Of a DNA stretch of 64,000 nt, positions 9,143 to 18,304 are shown piece after piece. The stretch covers positions 5,952,001-6,016,000 of the forward strand of contig NZ_CP109181.1 in the NCBI RefSeq assembly GCF_036248275.1, written 5' to 3'. Origin of the DNA: Streptomyces sp. NBC_01716 (GTDB lineage: Bacteria; Actinomycetota; Actinomycetes; Streptomycetales; Streptomycetaceae). Numbering within the stretch: the first letter of the stretch is position 1; the number at the start of each line of letters is the position of its first letter. The translations under genes and the position numbers were made by a program. The notes beneath the pieces are model-generated. The model worked only from the letters and a program-made list of their open reading frames with translations. It did no database searches and was not told where the DNA came from.

Positions 9143-9172
9143 GGGGGCGCCTCCCGGAGTGGGGCCGCCCCC
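9143..9172 (+). terminator. probable terminator after the FG-GAP gene
   Basis: A GGGGGCG/CGCCCCC stem (9143-9149 with 9166-9172) lies 50 bases past the stop and just before the rplU promoter. The tail has no real T run. Confidence 0.5.
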
Positions 9173-9179
9173 ACCTGGT

Positions 9180-9209
9180 TTGACCCCCCACACAGCCGCC
9201 CCGTACTGT
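9180..9209 (+). promoter_or_regulatory. rplU-rpmA promoter
   Basis: TTGACC (9180-9185) and TACTGT (9204-9209) are separated by 18 bases, a good match to the major vegetative (HrdB-type) promoter. Transcription would start near 9216, giving an untranslated leader of about 140 bases before rplU. That leader contains GC-rich inverted repeats (for example around 9262-9300), and r-protein feedback is possible but not shown. Confidence 0.65.
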
Positions 9210-9357
9210 TGACCCTCGGCGTGTTTCTTTGCGCGCCTGCTCCTGAGCACCTCACCTGCCGGTGGCTGTCATCGACGCCGTCGGCGGAGGCCGCTCGTCC
9301 CATCCGGATGTGGCGGCTGGCATCAGGAGTCCCGTTCCGAGCGAGAGTGAGATCCGC

Positions 9358-9681
9358 GTGTACGCCATCGTGCGCAGCGGTGGTCGTCAGCACAAGGTTG
9401 CTGTTGACGACATCGTTGAGGTTGACAAGATTCCCACTGCCAAGGTTGGCGACACGGTCGAGCTCTCGACCCTGCTCGTGGTCGACGGCGACGCCGTGAC
9501 CAGCGACCCGTGGGTCCTGAACGGCATCAAGGTCACCGCCGAGGTCGTGGACCACCACAAGGGCGCGAAGATCGACATCCTTCGCTACAAGAACAAGACC
9601 GGTTACCGCCGTCGCCAGGGCCACCGCCAGCAGTACACGGCGATCAAGGTCACCGCTATTCCCGCGGCCGCGAAGAAGTAA
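9358..9681 (+). CDS. rplU: 50S ribosomal protein L21
   Basis: A 107-residue ribosomal protein L21, which binds 23S rRNA in the large subunit. It begins MYAIVRSGGRQHKVAVDD, followed by GDTVELSTLLV, and has the basic segment KNKTGYRRRQGHRQQYT, as in the family. The start is the GTG at 9358, since the reading frame further upstream does not resemble L21. The length is typical. rpmA follows after 14 bases, the usual pairing. Confidence 0.97.
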   Translation: MYAIVRSGGRQHKVAVDDIVEVDKIPTAKVGDTVELSTLLVVDGDAVTSDPWVLNGIKVTAEVVDHHKGAKIDILRYKNKTGYRRRQGHRQQYTAIKVTAIPAAAKK

Positions 9682-9695
9682 GGGACTGAGGAGAC

Positions 9696-9953
9696 ATGGC
9701 ACACAAGAAGGGCGCATCGTCCACCCGTAACGGGCGCGACTCGAACGCTCAGCGGCTCGGCGTGAAGCGCTTCGGCGGTCAGGTCGTGCTCGCCGGTGAG
9801 ATCCTCGTCCGTCAGCGTGGCACCCACTTCCACCCCGGTTCGGGTGTGGGCCGTGGTGGCGACGACACGCTGTTCGCGCTGGCCCCGGGTGCGGTCCAGT
9901 TCGGCACCCACCGTGGCCGCAAGGTCGTGAACATCGTTCCGGTCGCCGAGTAA
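9696..9953 (+). CDS. rpmA: 50S ribosomal protein L27
   Basis: An 85-residue L27 starting MAHKKGASSTRNGRDSNAQR, with GVKRFGGQVVLAGEI and the RQRGTHFHPGSGVGRG core. L27 lies at the peptidyl-transferase centre with its N-terminal tail near the P-site tRNA. The short N terminus with no processed leader is the standard actinobacterial form. It is co-transcribed with rplU. A hairpin follows at 9993 before obg. Confidence 0.97.
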   Translation: MAHKKGASSTRNGRDSNAQRLGVKRFGGQVVLAGEILVRQRGTHFHPGSGVGRGGDDTLFALAPGAVQFGTHRGRKVVNIVPVAE

Positions 9954-9992
9954 TTCGGTACCCGTAGAGCGATTTCGATCGGTTTCTCGCGA

Positions 9993-10031
9993 GGGCGGAC
10001 CTCACTTCCCGTAGGGGAAGCGGGTCCGCCC
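9993..10031 (+). terminator. hairpin between rpmA and obg
   Basis: GGGCGGACC (9993-10001) pairs with GGTCCGCCC (10023-10031), and inner arms CTTCCC and GGGGAAG extend the stem. TTCGCTTGTT follows. It probably stops or weakens transcription of the abundant ribosomal protein message before obg. Confidence 0.8.
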
Positions 10032-10087
10032 TTCGCTTGTTCAACTGTCTGAACGCAGGAATTTCCGTATGTACTGGAGGCACCACC

Positions 10088-11524
10088 ATGACCACCTTCG
10101 TGGACCGCGTCGAGCTGCACGTCGCCGCGGGTAACGGAGGCCACGGCTGCGCCTCCGTCCACCGTGAGAAGTTCAAGCCGCTCGGCGGCCCGGACGGCGG
10201 CAACGGCGGCCGTGGCGGAGACGTCATCCTGGTCGTCGACCAGTCGGTGACCACGCTTCTCGACTACCACCACTCGCCGCACCGCAAGGCCACCAACGGC
10301 CGGCCCGGCGAGGGCGGCAACCGTTCCGGCAAGGACGGTCAGGATCTCGTCCTGCCCGTTCCCGACGGCACGGTCGTCCTCGACAAGAACGGCAACGTCG
10401 TCGCCGACCTCGTCGGCCAGGGCACCACCTACGTCGCCGCCGATGGCGGTCGCGGCGGCCTCGGCAACGCAGCCCTCGCCTCCGCCCGCCGCAAGGCCCC
10501 CGGCTTCGCGCTGCTCGGCGAGCCCGGCCGGTCGGGCGACATCGTCCTGGAGCTCAAGACCGTCGCCGACGTCGCGCTCGTCGGCTACCCGAGCGCCGGC
10601 AAGTCGTCGCTGATCTCCGTACTCTCCGCGGCCAAGCCCAAGATCGCCGACTACCCGTTCACCACGCTCGTCCCCAACCTCGGTGTCGTCACGGCCGGTT
10701 CGACCGTCTACACCATCGCGGACGTCCCCGGTCTGATCCCGGGCGCCAGCCAGGGCCGCGGCCTGGGCCTGGAGTTCCTGCGCCATGTGGAGCGCTGCTC
10801 GGTCCTCGTGCACATCCTGGACACGGCCACGCTGGAGTCCGACCGCGACCCGATCTCCGACCTCGACATGATCGAGGAGGAGCTCAAGCAGTACGGCGGC
10901 CTCGACGACCGCCCGCGCATCGCGGTCCTCAACAAGATCGACATCCCGGACGGCCTGGACCTCGCCGAGATGATCCGGCCCGAACTCGAAGCGCGCGGCC
11001 TGCGTGTGTACGAGGTGTCCGCCGTGGCCCGTACCGGTCTCAAGGAGCTCTCCTTCGCGCTCGCCGAGATCATCGCCGCCCAGCGCGCGGCGAGGCCCGT
11101 CGAGGAGGCCACCCGGGTCGTCATCCGGCCCAAGGCGGTGGACGACTCGGGCTTCACGGTCGGGCTGGAGGAGGACGGCCTCTACCGCGTACGGGGCGAG
11201 AAGCCCGAACGCTGGGTCAGGCAGACCGACTTCAGCAACGACGAGGCGGTCGGCTATCTCGCGGACCGGCTCAGCCGACTCGGCGTCGAGGGTGAACTCG
11301 TGAAGGCCGGCGCCCGCTCCGGCGACGGCGTCGCGATCGGCCCCGAGGACGACGCCGTCGTCTTCGACTGGGAGCCGACGGTGATGGCCGGCGCCGAGAT
11401 GCTCGGCCGGCGTGGCGAGGACCACCGGCTCGACGCGCCGCGCCCGGCCGCCGTTCGGCGCAGGGACCGGGACGCGGAGCGGGACGACGCGGACAAGGAG
11501 TACGACGAGTTCAGGCCGTTCTAG
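10088..11524 (+). CDS. obg: GTPase Obg
   Basis: A 478-residue Obg GTPase that acts in 50S assembly and, in Streptomyces, in the onset of sporulation. The glycine-rich Obg fold (1-160) has GGNGGRGGDVI, GRPGEGGNRSGKDG and ADGGRGGLGNAAL. The G domain has VGYPSAGKSS (G1), PFTTLVPNLGV (switch I), DVPGLIPGA (G3) and NKID (G4). The C-terminal OCT domain ends around residue 435, followed by a charged tail of about 40 residues. Start ATG 10088 has GGAGG upstream. A strong hairpin at 11656 ends the unit. Confidence 0.97.
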   Translation: MTTFVDRVELHVAAGNGGHGCASVHREKFKPLGGPDGGNGGRGGDVILVVDQSVTTLLDYHHSPHRKATNGRPGEGGNRSGKDGQDLVLPVPDGTVVLDKNGNVVADLVGQGTTYVAADGGRGGLGNAALASARRKAPGFALLGEPGRSGDIVLELKTVADVALVGYPSAGKSSLISVLSAAKPKIADYPFTTLVPNLGVVTAGSTVYTIADVPGLIPGASQGRGLGLEFLRHVERCSVLVHILDTATLESDRDPISDLDMIEEELKQYGGLDDRPRIAVLNKIDIPDGLDLAEMIRPELEARGLRVYEVSAVARTGLKELSFALAEIIAAQRAARPVEEATRVVIRPKAVDDSGFTVGLEEDGLYRVRGEKPERWVRQTDFSNDEAVGYLADRLSRLGVEGELVKAGARSGDGVAIGPEDDAVVFDWEPTVMAGAEMLGRRGEDHRLDAPRPAAVRRRDRDAERDDADKEYDEFRPF

Positions 11525-11929
11525 CGATTCCGGCCGGGCTCCGGCCTGTTCGCGTCCGAACCCCGTTCGGTGCCGTAAGCATCGAATTCGAGCGGTGACG
11601 ACACGATTACGCGCCGTCGCGCCCCCCGGCACCCCGATCCGCCCCCGCCGTCGTCAAGGCCGTGGTCCGCTCCATCCGGAGCGGACCACGGCCTTCGTCA
11701 TGCCCGTACGGCCTAACGCGCCCGGATGGCCGAAAGCCAACTGCGCGCATTGACGGATATGGGCGGAATAATGACTCATGCGGTTTCTTTTCAAGTGCTC
11801 GCACAACCGTCGGCCGCGTTCACCCGTCTTGCATGCGGGGCACAGCCGTGACGGCTGCGTGAACCCGTCCGGACCTGAAGGGGAACTTGGGATGACCGCC
11901 CAGGATTCCGAACACCGAACGGAGCGTTG
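11525..11929. other. 405-base intergenic region between obg and the GT4 gene
   Basis: It holds the obg terminator (11656-11695). After it is a comparatively AT-rich stretch (11750-11800), which probably holds the promoter for the glycopolymer gene at 11930. TTGACG at 11750-11755 could be a -35, but I see no convincing -10 at the right spacing. No coding sequence is supported on either strand. Confidence 0.5.
11656..11695 (+). terminator. terminator after obg
   Basis: A perfect 18-bp stem (11656-11673 with 11678-11695, arms beginning aaggccgtggtc) and an ATCC tetraloop. It lies 131 bases past the obg stop and separates the core operon from the glycopolymer genes. Confidence 0.88.
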
Positions 11930-13966
11930 ATGAAGATCTCCTTCCTCATCCACACCATCTATGGCATCGGCGGCACCATCCGCACCACGCTCAACCTCGC
12001 GGAGGAGTTCGCCGACCAGCATGAGGTGGAGATCGTCTCGGTCTTCAGGCACCGGCCCGTCCCGCTCTTCGACGTCGACCCGCGCATCACGCTCGTCCCG
12101 CTCATCCACACCTGGAAGGAGTCCCCGGCGTACGAGAAGGACCACCCGCTCCATCTCCAGCCCGCCGAGTACTTCCCCCGGAACGAGGCGCGCTACCGCG
12201 AGTACAGCAAGCTGACCGACGAGCGGGTCAGGGACCACTACGCGGATTCGGACGCCGACGTCGTCATCGGCACCAGACCCGGACTCGCCGCGTACGTCGC
12301 CCAGTTCGCCCCGGCGAGCGCCGTGCTCATCGGCCAGGAGCACATGACGTACAACCACCACAAGCCCGCGCTGCGCAACGAGATGTACCAGCACATCGAC
12401 GCGCTCGACGCGTACGTCACCGTCTCCGAGGGCGACGCCGCCGTCTACCGCGCCAAGATGCCGTTGCCCGCGACCCGCGTGCTCGCCATCTCCAACAGCG
12501 TTCCCGAGCCGTCGATCCAGCCGTCCACGGGCTCGGGCACGACGGTCGTCGCCGCAGGGCGGCTGTCCGCCGAGAAGCAGTACAGCGTGCTGGTCGACGC
12601 GTTCGCCAAGGTCGTCGCCGTACGCCCCGAGTGGGACCTGCGGATCTACGGCGGCGGCCCGGAGAAGGAGAACCTGCGCCGGCAGATCGACCGGCTCGGC
12701 CTCTACAACAGCGTGCGGCTCATGGGCTCCGTCTCGCCCATCGAGCCCGAGTGGGCGAAGGGCGCCATCGCCGCGTCCACCTCGCGTCACGAGTCCTTCG
12801 GTATGACCCTCGTGGAGGCGATGCGCTGCGGCCTGCCCGTCGTCAGCAGCGACTGCGACTACGGCCCCCGGGAAATCCTCCAGCCCGGTGTGGACGGCCT
12901 GTTGGTGCCCGTCTCCGACCCCGGCGCGGTCGCCGACGCGCTGCTCAAACTGATCGACGACGAGCCGCTGCGCCGCAGGATGAGCACGGCGGCCGTACGG
13001 AACGCCTCACGGTTCGATCCGAGCCAGGTCGCCAAGAAGTACGAGGAGCTCTTCGGCGAGCTGCGGACCGTCGCCGCCCAGCGCGCGGCCGTGGGCGATT
13101 TCATGCCGGTCGCCGACTGTGTGGTGGAGTCCGGCGGCGCGCTCGCCTTCTCGCTCGTCGCGCCGCAGGCGGCGGCCGTCGTCCACGAGGGGCTGAAGCT
13201 CGTCTGTGTGCGCGCCGATGTCCGCACCCAGGAGCGCGTCTTCCCGCTGTCCGGCAACGGCTCGGTCACGATTCCGGCGGACGCGGAGTTCAGCGAGGGT
13301 GTCTGGGAGTGCTTCGCCGAACTCCCTGAATCCGGGCGGCGGGTACGGATCGCCGCGCGCTCCATCGACCAGCGCGGTGCGATGAGCGCTAGCGAACGTG
13401 CGCGGCACGGTGAGCCCGTCCACAATCTTGTCCCGTACGCGACACGGCCCCAGAAACATCTCGCGCTCCGCGCCTGGGTCCGGCCGGTCCACGCGGAGGC
13501 CGGTGACATCCGTGTCGACGGCAAACGGATCACGGTCGTGGGCGAGTTGCTGGGCGCGGGCACGATGGCGCAGGAGCCTTCGCTGGTGGTACGCCGACGG
13601 AGCAAGCCCGCCGTGGAGTTGACGTACGCGGGCAGCCGGGAGGGGGAGCGCGGATTCCGCTTCACCTTCCCCGCTTCGGGACCGGCCGGACGCCAGGTGG
13701 CCAGGTCGGAGTCGTGGGACCTGCTGCTCAAGTACGCTCCGGACGCCGCGCCGGTGAAGGTCGCGCGGGTGCTCGACGACGTCGTGGAGAAGCGGCCGAT
13801 CTACGAATACCCGGTCACGGAAGTCCGTAAGAGGAGGCCGTGGGGACCGGTGCGCCGAGTGGTCCGTAAACTGAGGAGCCGGCCGGCCCAGTGGGTGCGG
13901 GTGCGGATCATGTACATGGGGACCAACGACCTCATCGTCAACGTGGCGGACGCTCCGCAGAAATAG
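11930..13966 (+). CDS. GT4 glycosyltransferase with a C-terminal beta-rich domain
   Basis: A 678-residue retaining glycosyltransferase. The GT-B catalytic part (1-375) opens KISFLIHTIYGIGGTIRTTL (glycine loop). It has VVAAGRLSAEKQYSVLVDAF at the start of the donor lobe, and HESFGMTLVEAMRCGLPVVS with the E-x7-E type nucleotide-sugar site. Residues about 385-678 form a second region rich in short strands (for example VECFAELPESGRRVRIAAR-type stretches) found in actinobacterial wall-glycopolymer transferases but of no known function to me. Start ATG 11930 follows GGAGCG; a TTG directly precedes it. It is the first of three glycopolymer genes between obg and proB. Confidence 0.87.
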   Translation: MKISFLIHTIYGIGGTIRTTLNLAEEFADQHEVEIVSVFRHRPVPLFDVDPRITLVPLIHTWKESPAYEKDHPLHLQPAEYFPRNEARYREYSKLTDERVRDHYADSDADVVIGTRPGLAAYVAQFAPASAVLIGQEHMTYNHHKPALRNEMYQHIDALDAYVTVSEGDAAVYRAKMPLPATRVLAISNSVPEPSIQPSTGSGTTVVAAGRLSAEKQYSVLVDAFAKVVAVRPEWDLRIYGGGPEKENLRRQIDRLGLYNSVRLMGSVSPIEPEWAKGAIAASTSRHESFGMTLVEAMRCGLPVVSSDCDYGPREILQPGVDGLLVPVSDPGAVADALLKLIDDEPLRRRMSTAAVRNASRFDPSQVAKKYEELFGELRTVAAQRAAVGDFMPVADCVVESGGALAFSLVAPQAAAVVHEGLKLVCVRADVRTQERVFPLSGNGSVTIPADAEFSEGVWECFAELPESGRRVRIAARSIDQRGAMSASERARHGEPVHNLVPYATRPQKHLALRAWVRPVHAEAGDIRVDGKRITVVGELLGAGTMAQEPSLVVRRRSKPAVELTYAGSREGERGFRFTFPASGPAGRQVARSESWDLLLKYAPDAAPVKVARVLDDVVEKRPIYEYPVTEVRKRRPWGPVRRVVRKLRSRPAQWVRVRIMYMGTNDLIVNVADAPQK

Positions 13967-14294
13967 CGTGGTAATCGCGGAAGCCGCTCACGCGCGGCGG
14001 AATTCGCTTACGTAGCGCTTATATGGCGGTCGGACCGAGGTCGGATCGCGGATGGACCGAGTTCGGGAAATCGCGGACGCGAAGTAAAGGTCCGGTGCAG
14101 GTAACTGCCTGGTGGTCGTGGTGATGTGGTGTCGGTCACGCCGCAGTTGGCCGGGCTCGGTCCCAATCTGGCTGGCCAGAGGGTGAACAGATGGTTTCCT
14201 GTAGGTGAGGGGCATCCGGCGTCCGCCTTGCGAGACGGTCACGGAGAGTGCGACCATCACAGCGTCCCCCACTCGTCTCAAGGTAGGTCGTTCT
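13967..14294 (+). other. 328-base region upstream of the IspD-SDR gene
   Basis: It contains no credible gene. The first 130 bases are richer in A and T than their surroundings. An AGGTAGG ribosome-binding site just before 14295 fixes the start of the next gene. The length leaves room for an independent promoter or leader, but I see no clear -10/-35 pair and no convincing riboswitch fold. Confidence 0.45.
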
Positions 14295-15797
14295 GTGTCT
14301 GTGCCGCATGCAGCCCATCCCCGTACCACGGCAGTCGTGCTCGCCGGTGGTACCGGCCAGCGCGTGGGCCTGTCGATCCCCAAGCAGCTGCTGAAGATCG
14401 CGGGGAAGGCTGTCATCGAGCACACGCTGTCGATCTTCGAGCAGTCGGACTCGATCGACGATGTGATCGTGCTGATGGCACCGGGTTTCGTGCCCGACGT
14501 GGAGAAGATCGTCGCCAAGGCCGGCCTCACCAAGGTGACCAAGGTCATCGAGGGCGGCCAGACCCGCAACGAGACGACGGAGCGGGCCATTTCGGCGCTG
14601 GGCGAGGGGCTCGCCGAGGGGGAGGACCGCAACGTCCTGTTCCATGACGCGGTGCGTCCGCTTCTGTCACAGCGCGTCATCAAGGACTGTGTGGACGCGC
14701 TCGGCCGCTATCAGGCCGTCGACGTCGCCATCCCGTCCGCCGACACCATCATCGTGACCCGCACGCACGGCGGTGACGGCGAGTTCATCACCGACGTCCC
14801 CGACCGCTCGCGCCTGCGGCGCGGCCAGACGCCGCAGGCGTTCAAGCTCTCCACGATCCGCAAGGCGTACGAGATCGCGGCGGGCGACCCCAACTTCCAG
14901 GCCACCGACGACTGTTCGGTGGTCCTGCGCTATCTGCCCGACGTGCCGATCTACGTCGTCGCGGGTGACGAGTACAACATGAAGGTGACCCAGCCGGTCG
15001 ACGTCTTCATCGCCGACAAGCTGTTCCAGCTCGCCTCCACCGCGGCCCCCGTGCAGGCGGACGAGGCGGCCTACCGCGAACTGCTCTCCGGCAAGACGCT
15101 GGTGGTGTTCGGCGGTTCGTACGGCATCGGTGCGGACATCGCGGCCCTCGCCGAGCGGTACGGGGCGAAGGTGTACGCGCTGGGCCGCTCCACCACCGGC
15201 ACCCATGTCGAGAACCCGGAGCATGTCGACGACGCGCTGTCGAAGGCGTACTCGGCGACGGGCCGGATCGACTACGTCATCAACACGGCGGGTGTCCTGC
15301 GCATCGGCAAACTCGCCGAGACGGACAACACGACGATCCAGGAAGCGCTGAACGTCAATTATCTGGCGCCTGTCCAGATCGCCCGCGCTTCGTACAAGTA
15401 TCTGGCCGAGACCCAGGGCCAGCTGCTCCTCTACACGTCGAGCAGCTACACCCGGGGCCGCGCCGAATACAGCCTCTATTCGTCCACGAAGGCGGCCATG
15501 GTGAATCTCACCCAGGCTCTCTCGGACGAATGGGCGGGGGACGGCATCCGGGTGAATTGCGTCAATCCGGAGCGCACCGCGACGCCGATGCGCACCAAGG
15601 CGTTCGGTACCGAGCCCGCCGGCTCGCTGCTCTCGTCGGAGGCCGTGGCCCGTACGTCGCTGGACGTTCTGCTCTCCGAGCTGACAGGTCATGTGATCGA
15701 CGTCAGGCAGCAGGACCCGACCCGGGAGGCGTCTTCCGAGGCGTCGGGATTCGAGCAGGCGCTGGCCTCCGTTCTTGACCGCCAGGAAGATGTGTAA
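14295..15797 (+). CDS. bifunctional IspD-like cytidylyltransferase / SDR reductase (CDP-ribitol synthase type)
   Basis: A 500-residue fusion. The N-terminal half (1-245) is an IspD/TarI-like CTP transferase: AVVLAGGTGQRVGLSIPKQL, HDAVRPLLSQRVI and RRGQTPQAF. The C-terminal half (about 265-500) is a short-chain dehydrogenase: VVFGGSYGIGADIAALAERY for NADP, NTAG, and the catalytic Ser with YSSTK. This order is that of Haemophilus Bcs1/Acs1, which reduce ribulose-5-phosphate and make CDP-ribitol. Start GTG 14295 has AGGTAGG seven bases upstream. Downstream lies a TagF-like polymerase that could use the product. A plain IspD (MEP pathway) role is less likely because of the fused reductase. Confidence 0.88.
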   Translation: MSVPHAAHPRTTAVVLAGGTGQRVGLSIPKQLLKIAGKAVIEHTLSIFEQSDSIDDVIVLMAPGFVPDVEKIVAKAGLTKVTKVIEGGQTRNETTERAISALGEGLAEGEDRNVLFHDAVRPLLSQRVIKDCVDALGRYQAVDVAIPSADTIIVTRTHGGDGEFITDVPDRSRLRRGQTPQAFKLSTIRKAYEIAAGDPNFQATDDCSVVLRYLPDVPIYVVAGDEYNMKVTQPVDVFIADKLFQLASTAAPVQADEAAYRELLSGKTLVVFGGSYGIGADIAALAERYGAKVYALGRSTTGTHVENPEHVDDALSKAYSATGRIDYVINTAGVLRIGKLAETDNTTIQEALNVNYLAPVQIARASYKYLAETQGQLLLYTSSSYTRGRAEYSLYSSTKAAMVNLTQALSDEWAGDGIRVNCVNPERTATPMRTKAFGTEPAGSLLSSEAVARTSLDVLLSELTGHVIDVRQQDPTREASSEASGFEQALASVLDRQEDV

Positions 15798-15821
15798 TAA
15801 TTCACCATAAGTTTGCATTAA

Positions 15822-15864
15822 ACGGGCCTTTGCGGTCGCCATTCGGCGAATTGCAGAGGCCCGT
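15822..15864 (+). terminator. hairpin between the IspD-SDR and polymerase genes
   Basis: A 12-bp stem with one G-U pair (15822-15833 with 15853-15864) directly after an AT-rich 30-base stretch. It lies within the presumed operon, so it may reduce read-through to the polymerase gene at 15939. Confidence 0.7.
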
Positions 15865-15938
15865 GTGCGTGAAGCCCCGACTTCACAATTCCCGCCAACT
15901 GTGAAATAACCGGCACCCTCTCCTGGAGCAGGTTCTTC

Positions 15939-18089
15939 GTGATTTCGACCGCAATTCGCCTGGCCCGTGTGGGCAGCCGCGCCGAGCTGGCCGCGGCGGC
16001 CCTGCTGGGGCTGGGATACCCGTGCGTCATGCTCGCAGCGCTGATCCCGAACCTCTGGTTCTTCGCGGCGGCCTGCGCCGTGACCTACGGCGCGGACCGA
16101 TATCTGCACCAGCGGAACAGCTATCTGGTCAACCGGCTCAACAAGGTCCGGGCCGGTCTGTCGATCCGCTTCCTGGTGCGCCAGTTGCTGCTCGTGCTGC
16201 TGCTGGCCCGGATGGGCCTGGCCGAGCAGCCCCTGTTCTACGCGGCGGTCGCCGGTTTCCTGCTCTTCTACGGCGTCCAGGCACCGCAGGGCGCGCTGGC
16301 GACACTGATCCGGCTGCGCCGCGGCATGCCGGTCGTCGCCCGCAACGTGGACCTGCACGCCCTGCGCATCCCGGACGCCCCGCCGAACTACCTGGTCAAC
16401 CGCTCCGCCGAGAAGATGCTCCACCTCGACGTGTTCGCGATGGCCGGTCTGCTGGCCGCCGCCGAGTCAGGCACGGACGCGTACGGGTACGCGGGACTCG
16501 GCATCACCCTCGGGCTGGGCCTGGGCTACCTCCTGCTGCTCGTGCCCTACCTGCGCCGCAGCCGCCGCGTGCCGCAGCCGCCGATCGTGCTCGGCGCGGT
16601 CGACAACTGGCTGCGGGAGTACCAGCCTTCGGTGGTCCTGTACTTCTCCGGCTCCAAGGAGTCCGCGTACCAGGTCAACATGTGGCTGGAGACGCTGGAG
16701 CAGTCCGAGGGCCGGCCGCTGGTCCTGCTGCGCGAGCGGGCCATCATGACCCAACTCGCCCCGACGTGGCTGCCGGTGCTCTGCGTCCCCGGCGGCACGC
16801 ACCTGATGAACCTCGACCTGTCGTCGGTCCGGGTCGCGCTCTACGCGGCCAACGTCGGCAAGAACATCCACCTGCTGCGCGTCCCGACCATGAAGCACGT
16901 CTTCATCGGCCACGGCGACAGCGACAAGATCGCCAGCGTCAACCCGTTCAGCAAGGTGTACGACGAGGTGTGGACCGCCGGGCGGGCCGGGCGCGACCGT
17001 TACGCGCTGGCCGACGTCGGGGTCCGCGACGACGACATCGTCGAGGTGGGCCGGCCGCAGCTCGCGCCCATCAAGACGAGCGCGGGCGCGCCGGGACACC
17101 CCGTACCGACGATCCTGTACGCGCCCACGTGGGAGGGCTGGGACGACAACCCCGGTAACACCTCGCTCCTGCTGGCCGGCGAGAACATCGTCAAGGGGCT
17201 GCTGAAGGCCGAGAAGCCGGTCCGGGTCATCTACAAGCCGCACCCCTTCACCGGGATCCGCGACAAGAAGGCCAAGGCAGTCCACGACCGGATCACGGCG
17301 ATGGTGAACGCGGCGAACGCGGCGCGTGCGGCGGAGCCCCGCTGGGCGAAGGAGAGCGCCGACGCGCAGGCCGGACAGGCCGCCGCGCGGGCCGAGTTGA
17401 CCGGTATCGAGGAGCGCCTCGCCGCGCTCACGGCCCCGGGCCGCGCGGGCGGCGACGAGTCGGAGGAGTCCCGCGTCTCGCTCGCCGACCACGACCGCCT
17501 GGACCGGGCGAAGGCGCTGCGGGCGGAGTGGAACGACGCGTACTGGCGGACGTTCGGGTGGTGGGAGCACAAGGTCGTGACGGGCGCCGAGCCCAAGCTG
17601 TACGACTGCTTCAACCAGTCCGACGGCATGGTTTCGGACATTTCCAGCGTGGTGTCGGACTTCATCGCGAGCGGCAAGCCGTACGCGGTCACGGACTCGG
17701 CGCAGCTGGGTGTGGAGGAGTTCAAGCGGCAGAACACCGCGGTGCGGGCCGCGGTCGTCCTGTCCAACAGCGCGGCGGAACTTGACGAGTTGCTGACGGC
17801 GGTCGCGGACCCGACAGCCGACCGGCTGGCGTCGGCGAGGCGCGAGCTGAAGACGTATCTGCTGGGCCCCGACGAGCCGACGTCGATCGAACAGTTCAAC
17901 GCCGCGGTGTCCGCGCTGGGCGCCAAGGCGGCGGCCCGCAACGCGGGTGTGACCCAGCGTCTGAGCGCCCAGGAGCAGCAGCCGGGCACGGAACCGGAAC
18001 GCGAACCGTCGGCGGACCCGGAGTCCCCCGCGGCGGAACCGGCGCCGATCCCGGACCCGAACACCGCGGAAGCACCGGCGGCCCACTGA
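15939..18089 (+). CDS. TagF-like polyol-phosphate transferase with membrane N terminus
   Basis: A 716-residue protein. Residues 1-205 contain several hydrophobic helices (such as LAAAALLGLGYPCVMLAALI and FLVRQLLLVLLLA). Residues 215-655 are the CDP-glycerol/CDP-ribitol glycerophosphotransferase fold. The motifs are GHGDSDKIAS (catalytic His loop), VGRPQL, ILYAPTWEGW, YKPHPF and NQSDGMVSDISSVVSDFI, corresponding to the DYSS motif. A charged Ala/Glu insert lies near 455-530, and a Pro/Glu tail ends the protein. It starts at GTG 15939 with GGAG ten bases upstream. It probably polymerises polyol phosphate or glycosyl phosphate units at the membrane using the product of the previous gene (inference). 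Confidence 0.87.
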   Translation: MISTAIRLARVGSRAELAAAALLGLGYPCVMLAALIPNLWFFAAACAVTYGADRYLHQRNSYLVNRLNKVRAGLSIRFLVRQLLLVLLLARMGLAEQPLFYAAVAGFLLFYGVQAPQGALATLIRLRRGMPVVARNVDLHALRIPDAPPNYLVNRSAEKMLHLDVFAMAGLLAAAESGTDAYGYAGLGITLGLGLGYLLLLVPYLRRSRRVPQPPIVLGAVDNWLREYQPSVVLYFSGSKESAYQVNMWLETLEQSEGRPLVLLRERAIMTQLAPTWLPVLCVPGGTHLMNLDLSSVRVALYAANVGKNIHLLRVPTMKHVFIGHGDSDKIASVNPFSKVYDEVWTAGRAGRDRYALADVGVRDDDIVEVGRPQLAPIKTSAGAPGHPVPTILYAPTWEGWDDNPGNTSLLLAGENIVKGLLKAEKPVRVIYKPHPFTGIRDKKAKAVHDRITAMVNAANAARAAEPRWAKESADAQAGQAAARAELTGIEERLAALTAPGRAGGDESEESRVSLADHDRLDRAKALRAEWNDAYWRTFGWWEHKVVTGAEPKLYDCFNQSDGMVSDISSVVSDFIASGKPYAVTDSAQLGVEEFKRQNTAVRAAVVLSNSAAELDELLTAVADPTADRLASARRELKTYLLGPDEPTSIEQFNAAVSALGAKAAARNAGVTQRLSAQEQQPGTEPEREPSADPESPAAEPAPIPDPNTAEAPAAH

Positions 18090-18097
18090 CGCACACG

Positions 18098-18149
18098 ACG
18101 CCTACGGCCCGGACGGCCTCCTGAGGGGGGCGGTCCGGGCCGTAGGCGT
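18098..18149 (+). terminator. terminator after the polymerase gene
   Basis: A perfect 17-bp inverted repeat (18098-18114 with 18133-18149, arms beginning acgcctacggcc) starts 8 bases past the stop and separates the glycopolymer genes from proB. Confidence 0.88.
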
Positions 18150-18304
18150 GACGGGGCGATACGCGCGGCCGCCCGCCGGGGCGACGCCGTACCGGCACCC
18201 GTGCCCTACGCGCCCGGCAGACGGCCGAGCCGAGCGGCCCCGCGCGCTGTCCAGCGCGTGAAACGACCGCGCGGTGGTGGTGGGCGCTGGCATAGGTTCG
18301 GGGC

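Noticed and set aside
14295..15797. The MEP-pathway ispD gene alone
   Set aside because: The reductase domain is fused in frame with intact NADP and YxxxK motifs, and the next gene is a polyol-phosphate polymerase. A pure isoprenoid role does not explain the fusion.
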